A stretch of 13,404 nt of DNA, taken from assembly GCA_003228965.1 (NCBI GenBank), contig QIGP01000427.1, positions 1 to 13,404 on the forward strand, in the 5' to 3' direction. Shown here in pieces: positions 1-5,558 of this stretch. Position 1 is the first letter of the stretch. Each line of letters opens with the position of its first letter. The position numbers were made by a program, and so were the translations under genes. The DNA comes from Gammaproteobacteria bacterium. Its GTDB lineage: Bacteria; Pseudomonadota; Gammaproteobacteria; Steroidobacterales; SZUA-146. A model generated the notes under the pieces. It was not told the origin of the DNA and searched no databases. It saw only the letters and a program-made list of their open reading frames with translations.

Positions 1-2
1 AT

Positions 3-273
3 CAGTGGACAGGCACAGTGGTTTGAGTCATCAGTGGACAGGCACAGTGGATTCATCAGTGTCGTCAGGGGTTCATCAGCATCAGTGGTCATCAGCATCA
101 GTGGACAGGCACAGTGGTTCATCAGCGGACAGGCACAGTAACAGCAGTGAAAACAGCAGTGGAGAACAGCAGAACAGCAGTGGACAGGCACAGTTGGCAT
201 CAGTGGACAGGCACAGTGGGGGTGACAGGATCATCAGCGGACAGGCCCAGTAACAGCAGTGGACAGGCACAGT
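3..273 (+). repeat. Left degenerate repeat array, core GTGGACAGGCAC
   Basis: Eight copies of a unit close to CAGTGGACAGGCACAGT are visible, starting at about 3, 32, 99, 123, 178, 201, 235 and 257. Copies at 123 and 235 read CAGCGG, and the copy at 235 also has CCC in place of CAC. Between the units lie smaller repeated words: TTCATCAG or CATCAGCATCAG in the first half and AACAGCAG in the second half. Spacing is irregular (about 22 to 67 bases start to start), so this is neither a CRISPR array nor a clean tandem repeat. It begins at or before the window edge. The core is the reverse complement of the core in the array at 1495-1694, on the other side of the RAYT gene. I infer that both arrays belong to that element. 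Confidence 0.85.
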
Positions 274-275
274 AG

Positions 276-455
276 AAGAAAAGAATTGAGTATCAAATAT
301 CGGAAAGCACTGGTGTTCAGTTCTCGGAATTGAATAAAGCTTTTGAACTCAACGAGAAGTTTGAAGGCATCGGCAAGAAACCGATGGAGCCGTCTTCTAT
401 GAGCCTGCTAGAGCCATGGGTAGGCATTCAGATAATCGGATCAACCAGACGCCAC
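276..455 (+). other. Short stretch between left array and RAYT gene; open frame without start
   Basis: This stretch lies between the left array and the 3' end of the transposase gene. One plus-strand frame stays open from 276 (just after a TAG at 273) to a TGA at 504-506, about 76 codons. The last 17 or so codons run antisense to the transposase gene. The frame has no ATG before 384 and no ribosome binding site. Its peptide has a polar, helix-like composition around FSELNKAFELNEKFEG. It could be the tail of a gene cut by expansion of the repeat array, or chance. I do not recognise it. Confidence 0.2.
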
Positions 456-1409
456 CTAACGAAACGCCCCTTGCCTATGCAGTTCTTCAAACTTTCCGGT
501 GTATGAAAACCAGGTGGAGGAGGCAATTGAAAGCCTCTCCAATATGGGTGGCATTTTATCCGGAATGGCGCCGCGTTTACCTTCTTTTTGTATTCGCCCG
601 GACCATTCAACCAGCTTGAGATACTCCCTATAGTTAATTGGTGGTAATGAAGTAACCAAGGTGCTAGCTGGTTGTGGTGCACCTGATAGCGGTACCAACG
701 GTTTTAAATCCAGACTAAACTCCCGCAGCGAACCGCTGTCGATTTGGGAGCGTACGGCCTCGGCGAGATTGAAGGATGGTTTTACCCGTTCTTTGATACT
801 GGTGTGCTCAGATTTTTCTGGTGTCGATGCCACTCCTGCCCGCACGGGGTTGAGATCGACGTAGACCATCGCCGACAGGATGGCCTTGTCCGTTGGTAAG
901 CCCTGAGACACGAACCTCGACTCCCAAAAATGACCTTTACAATTGTCTTCGGCATTGGCTGCCCGTGCGATGGGTTCGTTCAGGCATTTCATGAACCAGC
1001 TGAGGTCGGTAAGTCGTTCGCGATAGACGTTTAGAGTCTCATGGACCGTGTCTTGCTCAAAGGAGGAAAGCGGTTCTCCTTTGGCGTATTTTTGCACCAA
1101 TAGCGTGCCTTTAAACAGGCAACGCCAGCGTTGAAGCACCTCATCCGTACTCCATTTATGAGACTGCTCAGGCACCAATTTCACAATCACGTGATAGTGA
1201 TTACTCATCACGGCGTATGCACACACGTCAATAGCGAACAGTGATGACAGCAAACGAATACGTTCTTCAATCCACTGTTTGCGATGTTCGTAGTTCTTAC
1301 CCGAGTTATTATCATCACCACAGAGAAACGCTCGTCTGACGCAACGAGAGGTTACGTGATAGAACGGAGTGAGATTCAGGTCAATTAGTTGGCCGCGTGG
1401 GCGGGGCAT
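456..1409 (-). CDS. RAYT-type Y1/HUH transposase (REP-associated tyrosine transposase family)
   Basis: The 317-residue product matches my memory of a common gammaproteobacterial Y1_Tnp/RAYT subfamily. It starts MPRPRGQLIDLN and continues with FYHVTSRCVRRAFLCG (residues 16-31). The HUH metal-binding motif is in MSNHYHV (His71, His73). Further hallmarks are LNEPIARAAN (143-152), GHFWESRF (159-166) and MVYVDLNPVRAG (181-192). RAYTs are thought to nick and join single-stranded REP-type repeats rather than move as full insertion sequences. I chose the ATG at 1409 because family members begin M(P/A)RPR; an in-frame TTG at 1421 would add MDFA. No clear Shine-Dalgarno sequence is present. Where many Y1 enzymes have a tyrosine after the LN pair, this protein reads LNEP, so the nucleophile cannot be assigned; Tyr129 is one candidate. 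The gene appears full length and is flanked by inverted repeat arrays. Confidence 0.9.
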   Translation of the reverse strand: MPRPRGQLIDLNLTPFYHVTSRCVRRAFLCGDDNNSGKNYEHRKQWIEERIRLLSSLFAIDVCAYAVMSNHYHVIVKLVPEQSHKWSTDEVLQRWRCLFKGTLLVQKYAKGEPLSSFEQDTVHETLNVYRERLTDLSWFMKCLNEPIARAANAEDNCKGHFWESRFVSQGLPTDKAILSAMVYVDLNPVRAGVASTPEKSEHTSIKERVKPSFNLAEAVRSQIDSGSLREFSLDLKPLVPLSGAPQPASTLVTSLPPINYREYLKLVEWSGRIQKEGKRGAIPDKMPPILERLSIASSTWFSYTGKFEELHRQGAFR

Positions 1410-1494
1410 AGCAAAATCCAATAGTGTTTGGACTTACAGTATTGCTGTTGGTTAGTGATAGAGCCAGTCAACTAATTACCAAAATAGGGTACTT

Positions 1495-1694
1495 TTGTTG
1501 TGCCTGTCCACTTGTTCCACGCACTTGTTCCATGGTGCCTGTCCACCTGTTCGCTCACTTGTTCCCTGTCCACTTGTTCGTCCTTGTTCCACTTGTTCCA
1601 TGTTGTGCCTGTCCACCTGTTCGCCTTCCACCTGTTCGTGTCCACCTGTTCGTGCCTGTCCACCTGTTCCGCACCTGTTCCGTCCACCTGTTCG
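1495..1694 (-). repeat. Right degenerate repeat array, inverted relative to the left array
   Basis: On the plus strand the core GTGCCTGTCCAC occurs at 1500-1511, 1535-1546, 1605-1616 and 1652-1663, with a shorter CCTGTCCAC at 1565-1573. A second word, CYTGTTCS (CTTGTTCC or CCTGTTCG), occurs 13 times in about 190 bases. It follows each core and also stands alone after CAC, for example TCCACCTGTTCG near 1627 and 1640. Read on the minus strand the composite unit is roughly GAACARGTGGACAGGCAC, comparable with AACAGCAGTGGACAGGCAC in the left array. The array lies upstream of the RAYT gene. It contains no stop codons in several frames and so yields spurious reading frames, but nothing suggests it is translated. 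Confidence 0.85.
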
Positions 1695-1796
1695 CCAAAA
1701 CACTGGCCGCCTTTCTAATATTTCTCTTTCTTTGATAGTCAATTTACCTGATGACTTCCTCGTCACGCTTTTAACAGGGTTAAATCGTAGTTTGAA

Positions 1797-2003
1797 CTAC
1801 TTTCTGATATTTTGCTTGGTCCCACATTTCGAGCATCGCCAAATGGTGGGTCGAAGCGTCACCAAGAGCCAAAAAATCAAACCAAGTCCACCCGTGATAA
1901 CTGAAATGAGAAACCACACCGTGTGCTTTGGAATTTGTCGCATAGCGAGTACGCTTTGAGAGCACTCGTTGCAGTGACCTTTAGATATCTCGATGTCGGG
2001 CAT
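1797..2003 (-). CDS. Small membrane protein with two flanking CxxC zinc-ribbon halves
   Basis: The product has 68 residues. A CxxC pair (CNEC, Cys11/Cys14) is followed by a hydrophobic segment at about 28-50 (VWFLISVITGGLGLIFWLLV) and a second CxxC pair (CSKC, Cys57/Cys60). The four cysteines could form one zinc ribbon if the hydrophobic stretch is a re-entrant hairpin around the TGG turn, which would put both ends on the same side of the membrane. Small proteins with this build occur in many bacterial genomes, but I know of no assigned function. I chose ATG 2003 because AAGGTG lies five bases upstream; the longer frame would start at a TTG at 2048. It is on the same strand as its neighbours but about 125 bases from the P-loop gene, so co-transcription is uncertain. 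Confidence 0.7.
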   Translation of the reverse strand: MPDIEISKGHCNECSQSVLAMRQIPKHTVWFLISVITGGLGLIFWLLVTLRPTIWRCSKCGTKQNIRK

Positions 2004-2008
2004 CAGTT

Positions 2009-2014
2009 CACCTT
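2009..2014 (-). promoter_or_regulatory. Ribosome binding site AAGGTG of the zinc-ribbon gene
   Basis: AAGGTG reads on the minus strand five bases before ATG 2003. It decides the start of the small zinc-ribbon membrane protein in favour of that ATG over the upstream TTG. Confidence 0.55.
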
Positions 2015-2128
2015 GTAATGACTTGCCAATCTCAGTGGGCGGCGCCAATCAGCTTATAGGGTATAAATCCATCTTACAAAGCCAGGTGTTGCAGGAGTAG
2101 TTTCTTTCTGTGCTCTACCAGCGTTTTC

Positions 2129-2629
2129 TTACATATCTAGCTGTGTTTCTTCGTCGGAGTTGGTAACGTACATCGCTTTTTGTCCGCTGAAACTATTAAA
2201 TAGCTGGAGATGTGCCTGCCTTGAAAACGTGTCTTCACGGCTTTCGTAGTTGGCGATCCAGTTTACTAGCATAGGAAGGTTCTCATCCTGCAAATTTATT
2301 GACGCGTACTTGTGCGGTTCCCACGGACGATTTCGGGCGTTCTCAATGCAAGCGCTTATTGGCAAGTTCAGGTAAATCATTTCAGTGGCGCAAGGTACAG
2401 CAAGTTTAAGCAAATCAGAATAGCAGCCCTCGATAACCCAGGATTCCTGATCGTCAGTGAACTGCCGAATTTTGTATTCAGATTCACTTAGAGGGGCTCT
2501 TTGCGGTGGTACGACGTCCAGCCAGGCGATAGCGTCCAGGTCGAGATGAACTCCCCCGCCTTGCGCGCTCAATTGTTTGGCAAGCGTAGATTTACCTGAT
2601 CCGGAGTTTCCAAACAGTAGAATTTTCAC
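2129..2629 (-). CDS. P-loop NTPase, adenylate/shikimate-kinase-like (AAA family, FlaR-like)
   Basis: The 166-residue protein opens with a Walker A motif at its N-terminus (KILLFGNSGSGKS; GNSGSGKS at residues 7-14). It continues with HLDLDAIAW, where an Asp is typical of the acceptor/metal site in small nucleoside-kinase-like folds, then SWVIEGCYSDLL and a strand MIYLNLP. This order fits the small P-loop kinase-like proteins annotated as AAA_17/AAA_18, topology modulation or FlaR-like proteins. They are cytoplasmic and mostly of unknown substrate. The start is a GTG at 2629; the motif begins only a few residues later, so a longer N-terminus is not needed. No clear Shine-Dalgarno sequence precedes it. 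About 225 bases separate it from the phosphodiesterase gene. I am fairly sure of the fold and unsure of the substrate. Confidence 0.8.
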   Translation of the reverse strand: MKILLFGNSGSGKSTLAKQLSAQGGGVHLDLDAIAWLDVVPPQRAPLSESEYKIRQFTDDQESWVIEGCYSDLLKLAVPCATEMIYLNLPISACIENARNRPWEPHKYASINLQDENLPMLVNWIANYESREDTFSRQAHLQLFNSFSGQKAMYVTNSDEETQLDM

Positions 2630-2722
2630 CGTTCACACATCGCTTTACTTGACGGTTGTCCTGGTGGAGTGGCTACATTATTCACCTGACTGATTTTTGC
2701 AAGCAGTGGGGGCCTACACCAC

Positions 2723-2758
2723 AGGGCGCAATTCGCCCTATATCTTTTAGTCTTGCGC
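2723..2758 (-). repeat. Two overlapping inverted repeats in the leader of the P-loop gene
   Basis: AGGGCG (2723-2728) pairs with CGCCCT (2734-2739) around a five-base loop. GCGCAA (2726-2731) can instead pair with TTGCGC (2753-2758). The two pairings share bases and exclude each other. They lie 95-130 bases upstream of the P-loop gene start. There is no long T-run on the minus strand, so it is not a classic terminator. Confidence 0.4.
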
Positions 2759-2853
2759 ATCATCGTTGTCGTGCGAGTCAGTGCGTTCAATTTCTCGAAG
2801 CCTTTTCCGGATAGTTCCAAGCTTCCTGCTTTTTGTAGTTAAGTTCAAACATT

Positions 2854-3672
2854 CTAATCGCCAGGACAGGCAATCGTTTTGCCAAAATTTTGCTCAAACA
2901 AGTTTAGAAAAGCCAAAGGCGTATCTGTGATAATACCGTCTACACCGCTTTCCTTGTAGTGGGTCGCTCTTGAGCTACTATTGATAGTCCAAACGAAGAC
3001 GCGAAGCCCGGATTCTTTAAGTTTGCTGACAAACGCTTTATCCAGAAACGAGCGACCTTTCAGACTGACCCCCTCAATAAAGTCCGCCGAGGCTTTCCCA
3101 AGTATTCTATCCGGGCCCGGCGCGAAGAGGTAGGGAAAACTCTTTTCAAGCCGCTCAAGCAAGTAGTATCTGTTGGCCGGGAGCTGATCGTTTATGGCCT
3201 TAAGTAATTTTATGTCCTCACATTGGAATATGACTTGCTCAGATTCCAGTCCGGAGAGTGTCACCGCATCCACCAGATAGGGAACCAGGTCGACGTTGAG
3301 TCGCTTGAGATCGAGAATGTAAAAGCCTTCAAATTTAGCAGCTGTTAAAACGGACACTAAAGTGGGCGTTTCGTCCTTGCCAGCCAGCTTTTGCATTGCA
3401 ACGTATTTGAGGTGCCACACAGGTTGGTCGTCAATGTCGTCATCGTGAAACAGGTAGACCACCCCGTCACTGGACACGCGTACGTCGAGTTCTATTGCAT
3501 CGAAGCCTGCGGAACTTGCAGACCGCACGGCACTGAGAGTGTTTTGCGTCATGCCACATCCATTGGCCCGATGGGCGATTATTTCAATGGCGTATAGATC
3601 AACTGCAAACAAAGAGAAAGCAATGAAAGCGAGGAGCTGCGTAAGAAAAATAATTGTTCGCTTTTGTTTCAT
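2854..3672 (-). CDS. Exported glycerophosphodiester phosphodiesterase-like protein (GDPD family)
   Basis: GDPD enzymes hydrolyse glycerophosphodiesters to glycerol-3-phosphate and an alcohol. The 272-residue product has an N-terminal hydrophobic segment after KQKR (about residues 6-28), so it is likely exported or membrane anchored. The family motifs are HRANG (His34-Arg35), TQNTL in the place of PENTL, ELDV (Glu61, Asp63; metal site), LFHDD (His76) and, near the end, GVDGIITDTP, which is typical of the GDPD C-terminus. The usual IEIK strand is ILDLK here, so the third metal ligand would be Asp121 instead of Glu. Those two changes leave activity likely but not certain. I prefer ATG 3672, which puts the charged n-region of the signal at the start; an in-frame ATG at 3699 would add nine residues. 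It may be co-transcribed with the membrane protein gene just upstream. Confidence 0.82.
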   Translation of the reverse strand: MKQKRTIIFLTQLLAFIAFSLFAVDLYAIEIIAHRANGCGMTQNTLSAVRSASSAGFDAIELDVRVSSDGVVYLFHDDDIDDQPVWHLKYVAMQKLAGKDETPTLVSVLTAAKFEGFYILDLKRLNVDLVPYLVDAVTLSGLESEQVIFQCEDIKLLKAINDQLPANRYYLLERLEKSFPYLFAPGPDRILGKASADFIEGVSLKGRSFLDKAFVSKLKESGLRVFVWTINSSSRATHYKESGVDGIITDTPLAFLNLFEQNFGKTIACPGD

Positions 3673-3713
3673 AGTGACTTTCTCGTACTCATTCGCCATC
3701 CGCGCCAGGCTGC

Positions 3714-4388
3714 CTAGCGATTATGCACTTCATCCTGCTGTTCAAATCGCAAGAGCTCATCCAGCGACTGCTGAGTTTTTGTCAGGCTTACTCCTGCCAA
3801 CATGGCTTCTGTTTTGGCTGCAAGTTCTGGTCGTTTCGGGTTTTGAGACCACATTACCGCTCCAATGGAGAGCGCCATGCCGAGCATACAAAAACCCAAA
3901 ATCCAAATAAAGGAATACGGCATTCCATCGGCAAATAGCCCGAGCTTTGAATGTGACACAATAACCGTGAACGGTAGCCACAGAGCCCACCACGGCATGC
4001 CCACAATCCAACCGCTTCTAATGTAGCTTTTCTTAAGTTCTAGTACCTGTTTTTGAATAGTCACGACAGGCGAACTTATATCAATGTGACTAATTTTATA
4101 CATGATCTGACCTGCCAGGACCATGATGAGCAGGCCGTATGCGTGCACAATGAGTCCGTTAACCCATAACGCAGGTGTATCAAGATGGCGTATCCAAAAC
4201 GGCGCCGCGTATAGCACGCTTGCCAATCCAAATAGAATTTGTACAGTCATACCCCAATACAGCGGCTTCAGTTTTGAACGTGTGTTGCTCAGATGTATGT
4301 CACGCAATAGAGCCATTTGTATGGAGTTTTGACGCGTTAGTTTCTGTTCCATCTGCTGCCAGACTTCTTTTAATTCACTAATGTCCAT
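3714..4388 (-). CDS. Four-helix membrane protein coupled to the ECF sigma factor
   Basis: The product has 224 residues. It begins with a polar, helical cytoplasmic-type segment (MDISELKEVWQQMEQKL), followed by four predicted membrane helices at about 45-65, 76-97, 128-146 and 158-180, and a polar tail with coiled-coil character (KTQQSLDELLRFEQQ). ATG 4388 is preceded by a strong AAGGAG and overlaps the sigma factor stop by 11 bases, which suggests coupled translation. Genes of this kind often follow sigma-70-family genes in gammaproteobacteria. An anti-sigma or sensor role is an inference from that position only, since I see no zinc-binding anti-sigma motif (HxxxCxxC). A much longer frame start at 4541 would lie wholly inside the sigma gene and is unlikely. 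Confidence 0.75.
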   Translation of the reverse strand: MDISELKEVWQQMEQKLTRQNSIQMALLRDIHLSNTRSKLKPLYWGMTVQILFGLASVLYAAPFWIRHLDTPALWVNGLIVHAYGLLIMVLAGQIMYKISHIDISSPVVTIQKQVLELKKSYIRSGWIVGMPWWALWLPFTVIVSHSKLGLFADGMPYSFIWILGFCMLGMALSIGAVMWSQNPKRPELAAKTEAMLAGVSLTKTQQSLDELLRFEQQDEVHNR

Positions 4389-4950
4389 TTTGTTCTCCTT
4401 GCTCGTTTTCAGAGGCGCTAAACTGTCGAACACGTTGTTTAAGGCGACTAATCTTGCTCGCGACGTTAGTTTCGGAAATACCAATAATGTTCGCGATGTG
4501 TCGGTAGCTGTGTTCCTCAAGATAGAGCAATATGACCGCACGGTTCAGAGGGTCAAGGTCTCTAACAAATCGTTGAAAAAATTCCAGTCGGGGGTCGTCG
4601 TTAAACTCTGCGTGCGAGTCGACGCGTACGTGAACCGTTTCGTCGTAAGGCACCATGTGCCGCTTTCTTAAAGAGTGGTTACGCACATACGAAATCGCAA
4701 CGTTCAGGGCAATGCGATACATCCAGGTAGAGAACCGTTTTTCAGCATCGTACTTTGGAAAAGCGCTCCAGAGTTGTGTCACGATTTCTTGTTGTAGCTC
4801 TGCCCGGTCGTCTTCGTGCCAGCAATATGTCAGCGCAACTTTGAATACTATGCTCGAGTTTTCGCCGAGCAACGTACTAAAACTCTGTTGCATGATTTTA
4901 TCTCTTGAGTGTCGACCCACCAGATTCTGTTCCTGTGTGATTGTGTTCAT
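4378..4950 (-). CDS. ECF-type RNA polymerase sigma factor (sigma-70 family)
   Basis: The 190-residue protein has the two-domain build of ECF sigma factors. Region 2 spans about 33-95; FSTWMYRIALNVAISYVR (73-90) is the typical -10 recognition helix segment. Region 4 spans about 125-177: LDPLNRAVILLYLEEHSYRHIANIIGISETNVASKISRLKQR is a helix-turn-helix with the GISETNVASKISRLK signature. It would direct RNA polymerase to a small set of promoters, possibly including its own. The ATG at 4950 lacks a strong ribosome site. ATG 4893 (starting MQQSFSTLL), preceded by AAGAGA, is a plausible alternative that loses no conserved region. Its 3' end overlaps the four-helix membrane protein gene, its likely partner. 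The signal it answers to cannot be read from the sequence. Confidence 0.88.
   Translation of the reverse strand: MNTITQEQNLVGRHSRDKIMQQSFSTLLGENSSIVFKVALTYCWHEDDRAELQQEIVTQLWSAFPKYDAEKRFSTWMYRIALNVAISYVRNHSLRKRHMVPYDETVHVRVDSHAEFNDDPRLEFFQRFVRDLDPLNRAVILLYLEEHSYRHIANIIGISETNVASKISRLKQRVRQFSASENEQGEQNGH
4395..4400 (-). promoter_or_regulatory. Shine-Dalgarno AAGGAG of the sigma-linked membrane protein
   Basis: AAGGAG lies six bases upstream of ATG 4388 on the minus strand, inside the last codons of the sigma factor gene. It fixes the start of the membrane protein and indicates that a ribosome finishing the sigma gene could re-initiate there. Confidence 0.75.
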
Positions 4951-5153
4951 GCTTAATGATTCGCATGAGCACCAAAATAATCACACACATTGGGATAATA
5001 TTTTGGAAAAGCTCCAAACGCTGGCGATACTTATGGTGTACAAGTACGATCTGGTGGGAGTAATCTGCTAAAAAACAAACGTTTACGCAGGGGAATCGAG
5101 AAATCGGTGCCAGTTATGACTTTTTAACCAGTTTTGTTTTTTTGGTAACCGAA

Positions 5154-5465
5154 CTACGCACACGCCCAATTAAGGTAAAACGCTATAACCGGCACTATTG
5201 TCGGTAACCACTTTTTATTTGGGCTCATGAACATAGCAAAACACGATTCGAAGATATGGCCTAACGCTAATCGGGGTGCGGCAACGATAAGTACAACACC
5301 AGCTCCAACGCGAAAAACCAGTTCCGTAAAATGTGCTTTGGCAGACGTCGCGAACAGCCGCATAAAGCTCACGGCGCTGTCGGGTTTAAGCACAACAAGC
5401 AGTGCGAACCCAATCAAGTAGACCGCTATGACGGCAACACCTGCAAGAGCACTGTTTGAAATCAT
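5154..5465 (-). CDS. Small hydrophobic membrane protein of unknown function
   Basis: The product has 103 residues with about three membrane helices: 7-27, about 51-68, and a last one near 86-100. A conserved-looking SAKAHFTELVFRVGAG segment (about 41-56) links the first two. I recall similar short hypothetical membrane proteins with an S(A/S)(R/K)AHF(x)E motif in other proteobacteria, with no function assigned. The ATG at 5465 has no good Shine-Dalgarno sequence, and the gene begins just past the terminator of the LysM gene, so it should have its own promoter or depend on read-through. The C-terminus after about residue 80 (SPNKKWLPTIV) is less hydrophobic than I would expect and may have drifted. 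Confidence 0.6.
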   Translation of the reverse strand: MISNSALAGVAVIAVYLIGFALLVVLKPDSAVSFMRLFATSAKAHFTELVFRVGAGVVLIVAAPRLALGHIFESCFAMFMSPNKKWLPTIVPVIAFYLNWACA

Positions 5466-5493
5466 GTGGCTACTACTAGTTTATGCCCAATAA

Positions 5494-5523
5494 AAAAGCC
5501 GATACAAACAAGTACCGGCTTTT
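5494..5523 (-). terminator. Rho-independent terminator downstream of the LysM lipoprotein gene
   Basis: AAAAGCCG (5494-5501) pairs with CGGCTTTT (5516-5523), and three more pairs (TAC/GTA) extend the stem past one mismatch. Read on the minus strand the stem is followed by a run of six T (5497 to 5492). It sits 36 bases after the stop of the LysM gene. The A/T flanks are symmetric enough that it may also act in the other direction. Confidence 0.8.
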
Positions 5524-5558
5524 CAATATTGCTAAAGCGCAAGATATTAAGCTTGGTT

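Noticed and set aside
5..253. An open frame of 82 codons across the left array, and several across the right array on both strands
   Set aside because: The frames follow from repeat units that lack stop codons. The peptides are low-complexity copies of the unit, and neighbouring frames are open too, so there is no sign of coding.
3..1694. CRISPR array
   Set aside because: Units are short (12-19 bases), irregularly spaced and degenerate. Spacers are themselves repetitive and no cas gene is present.
1770..1800. Two small inverted repeats (TTTAAC/GTTAAA and GTAGT/ACTAC) at the 3' end of the zinc-ribbon gene
   Set aside because: Stems are short and A+T rich and no T-run follows on the minus strand, so I do not call a terminator.
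2626..2820. A 64-codon minus-strand frame between the phosphodiesterase and the P-loop gene
   Set aside because: It starts with TTG, has no good ribosome site and contains inverted repeats. The peptide looks random. It is more likely a leader region.
2626..2853. Integron attC site between accessory genes
   Set aside because: No pair of RYYYAAC and GTTRRRY ends flanks the inverted repeats, and no integrase is in the window.
2859..2872. GGACAGGCAA near the end of the phosphodiesterase gene, resembling the array core
   Set aside because: It is inside a coding end (ACPGD and stop), lacks the flanking parts of the unit and stands alone, so chance is the simplest explanation.
4951..5153. Autoregulated ECF promoter upstream of the sigma gene
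   Set aside because: I saw no convincing AAC-type -35 with a matching -10, only A+T-rich sequence and short repeats.
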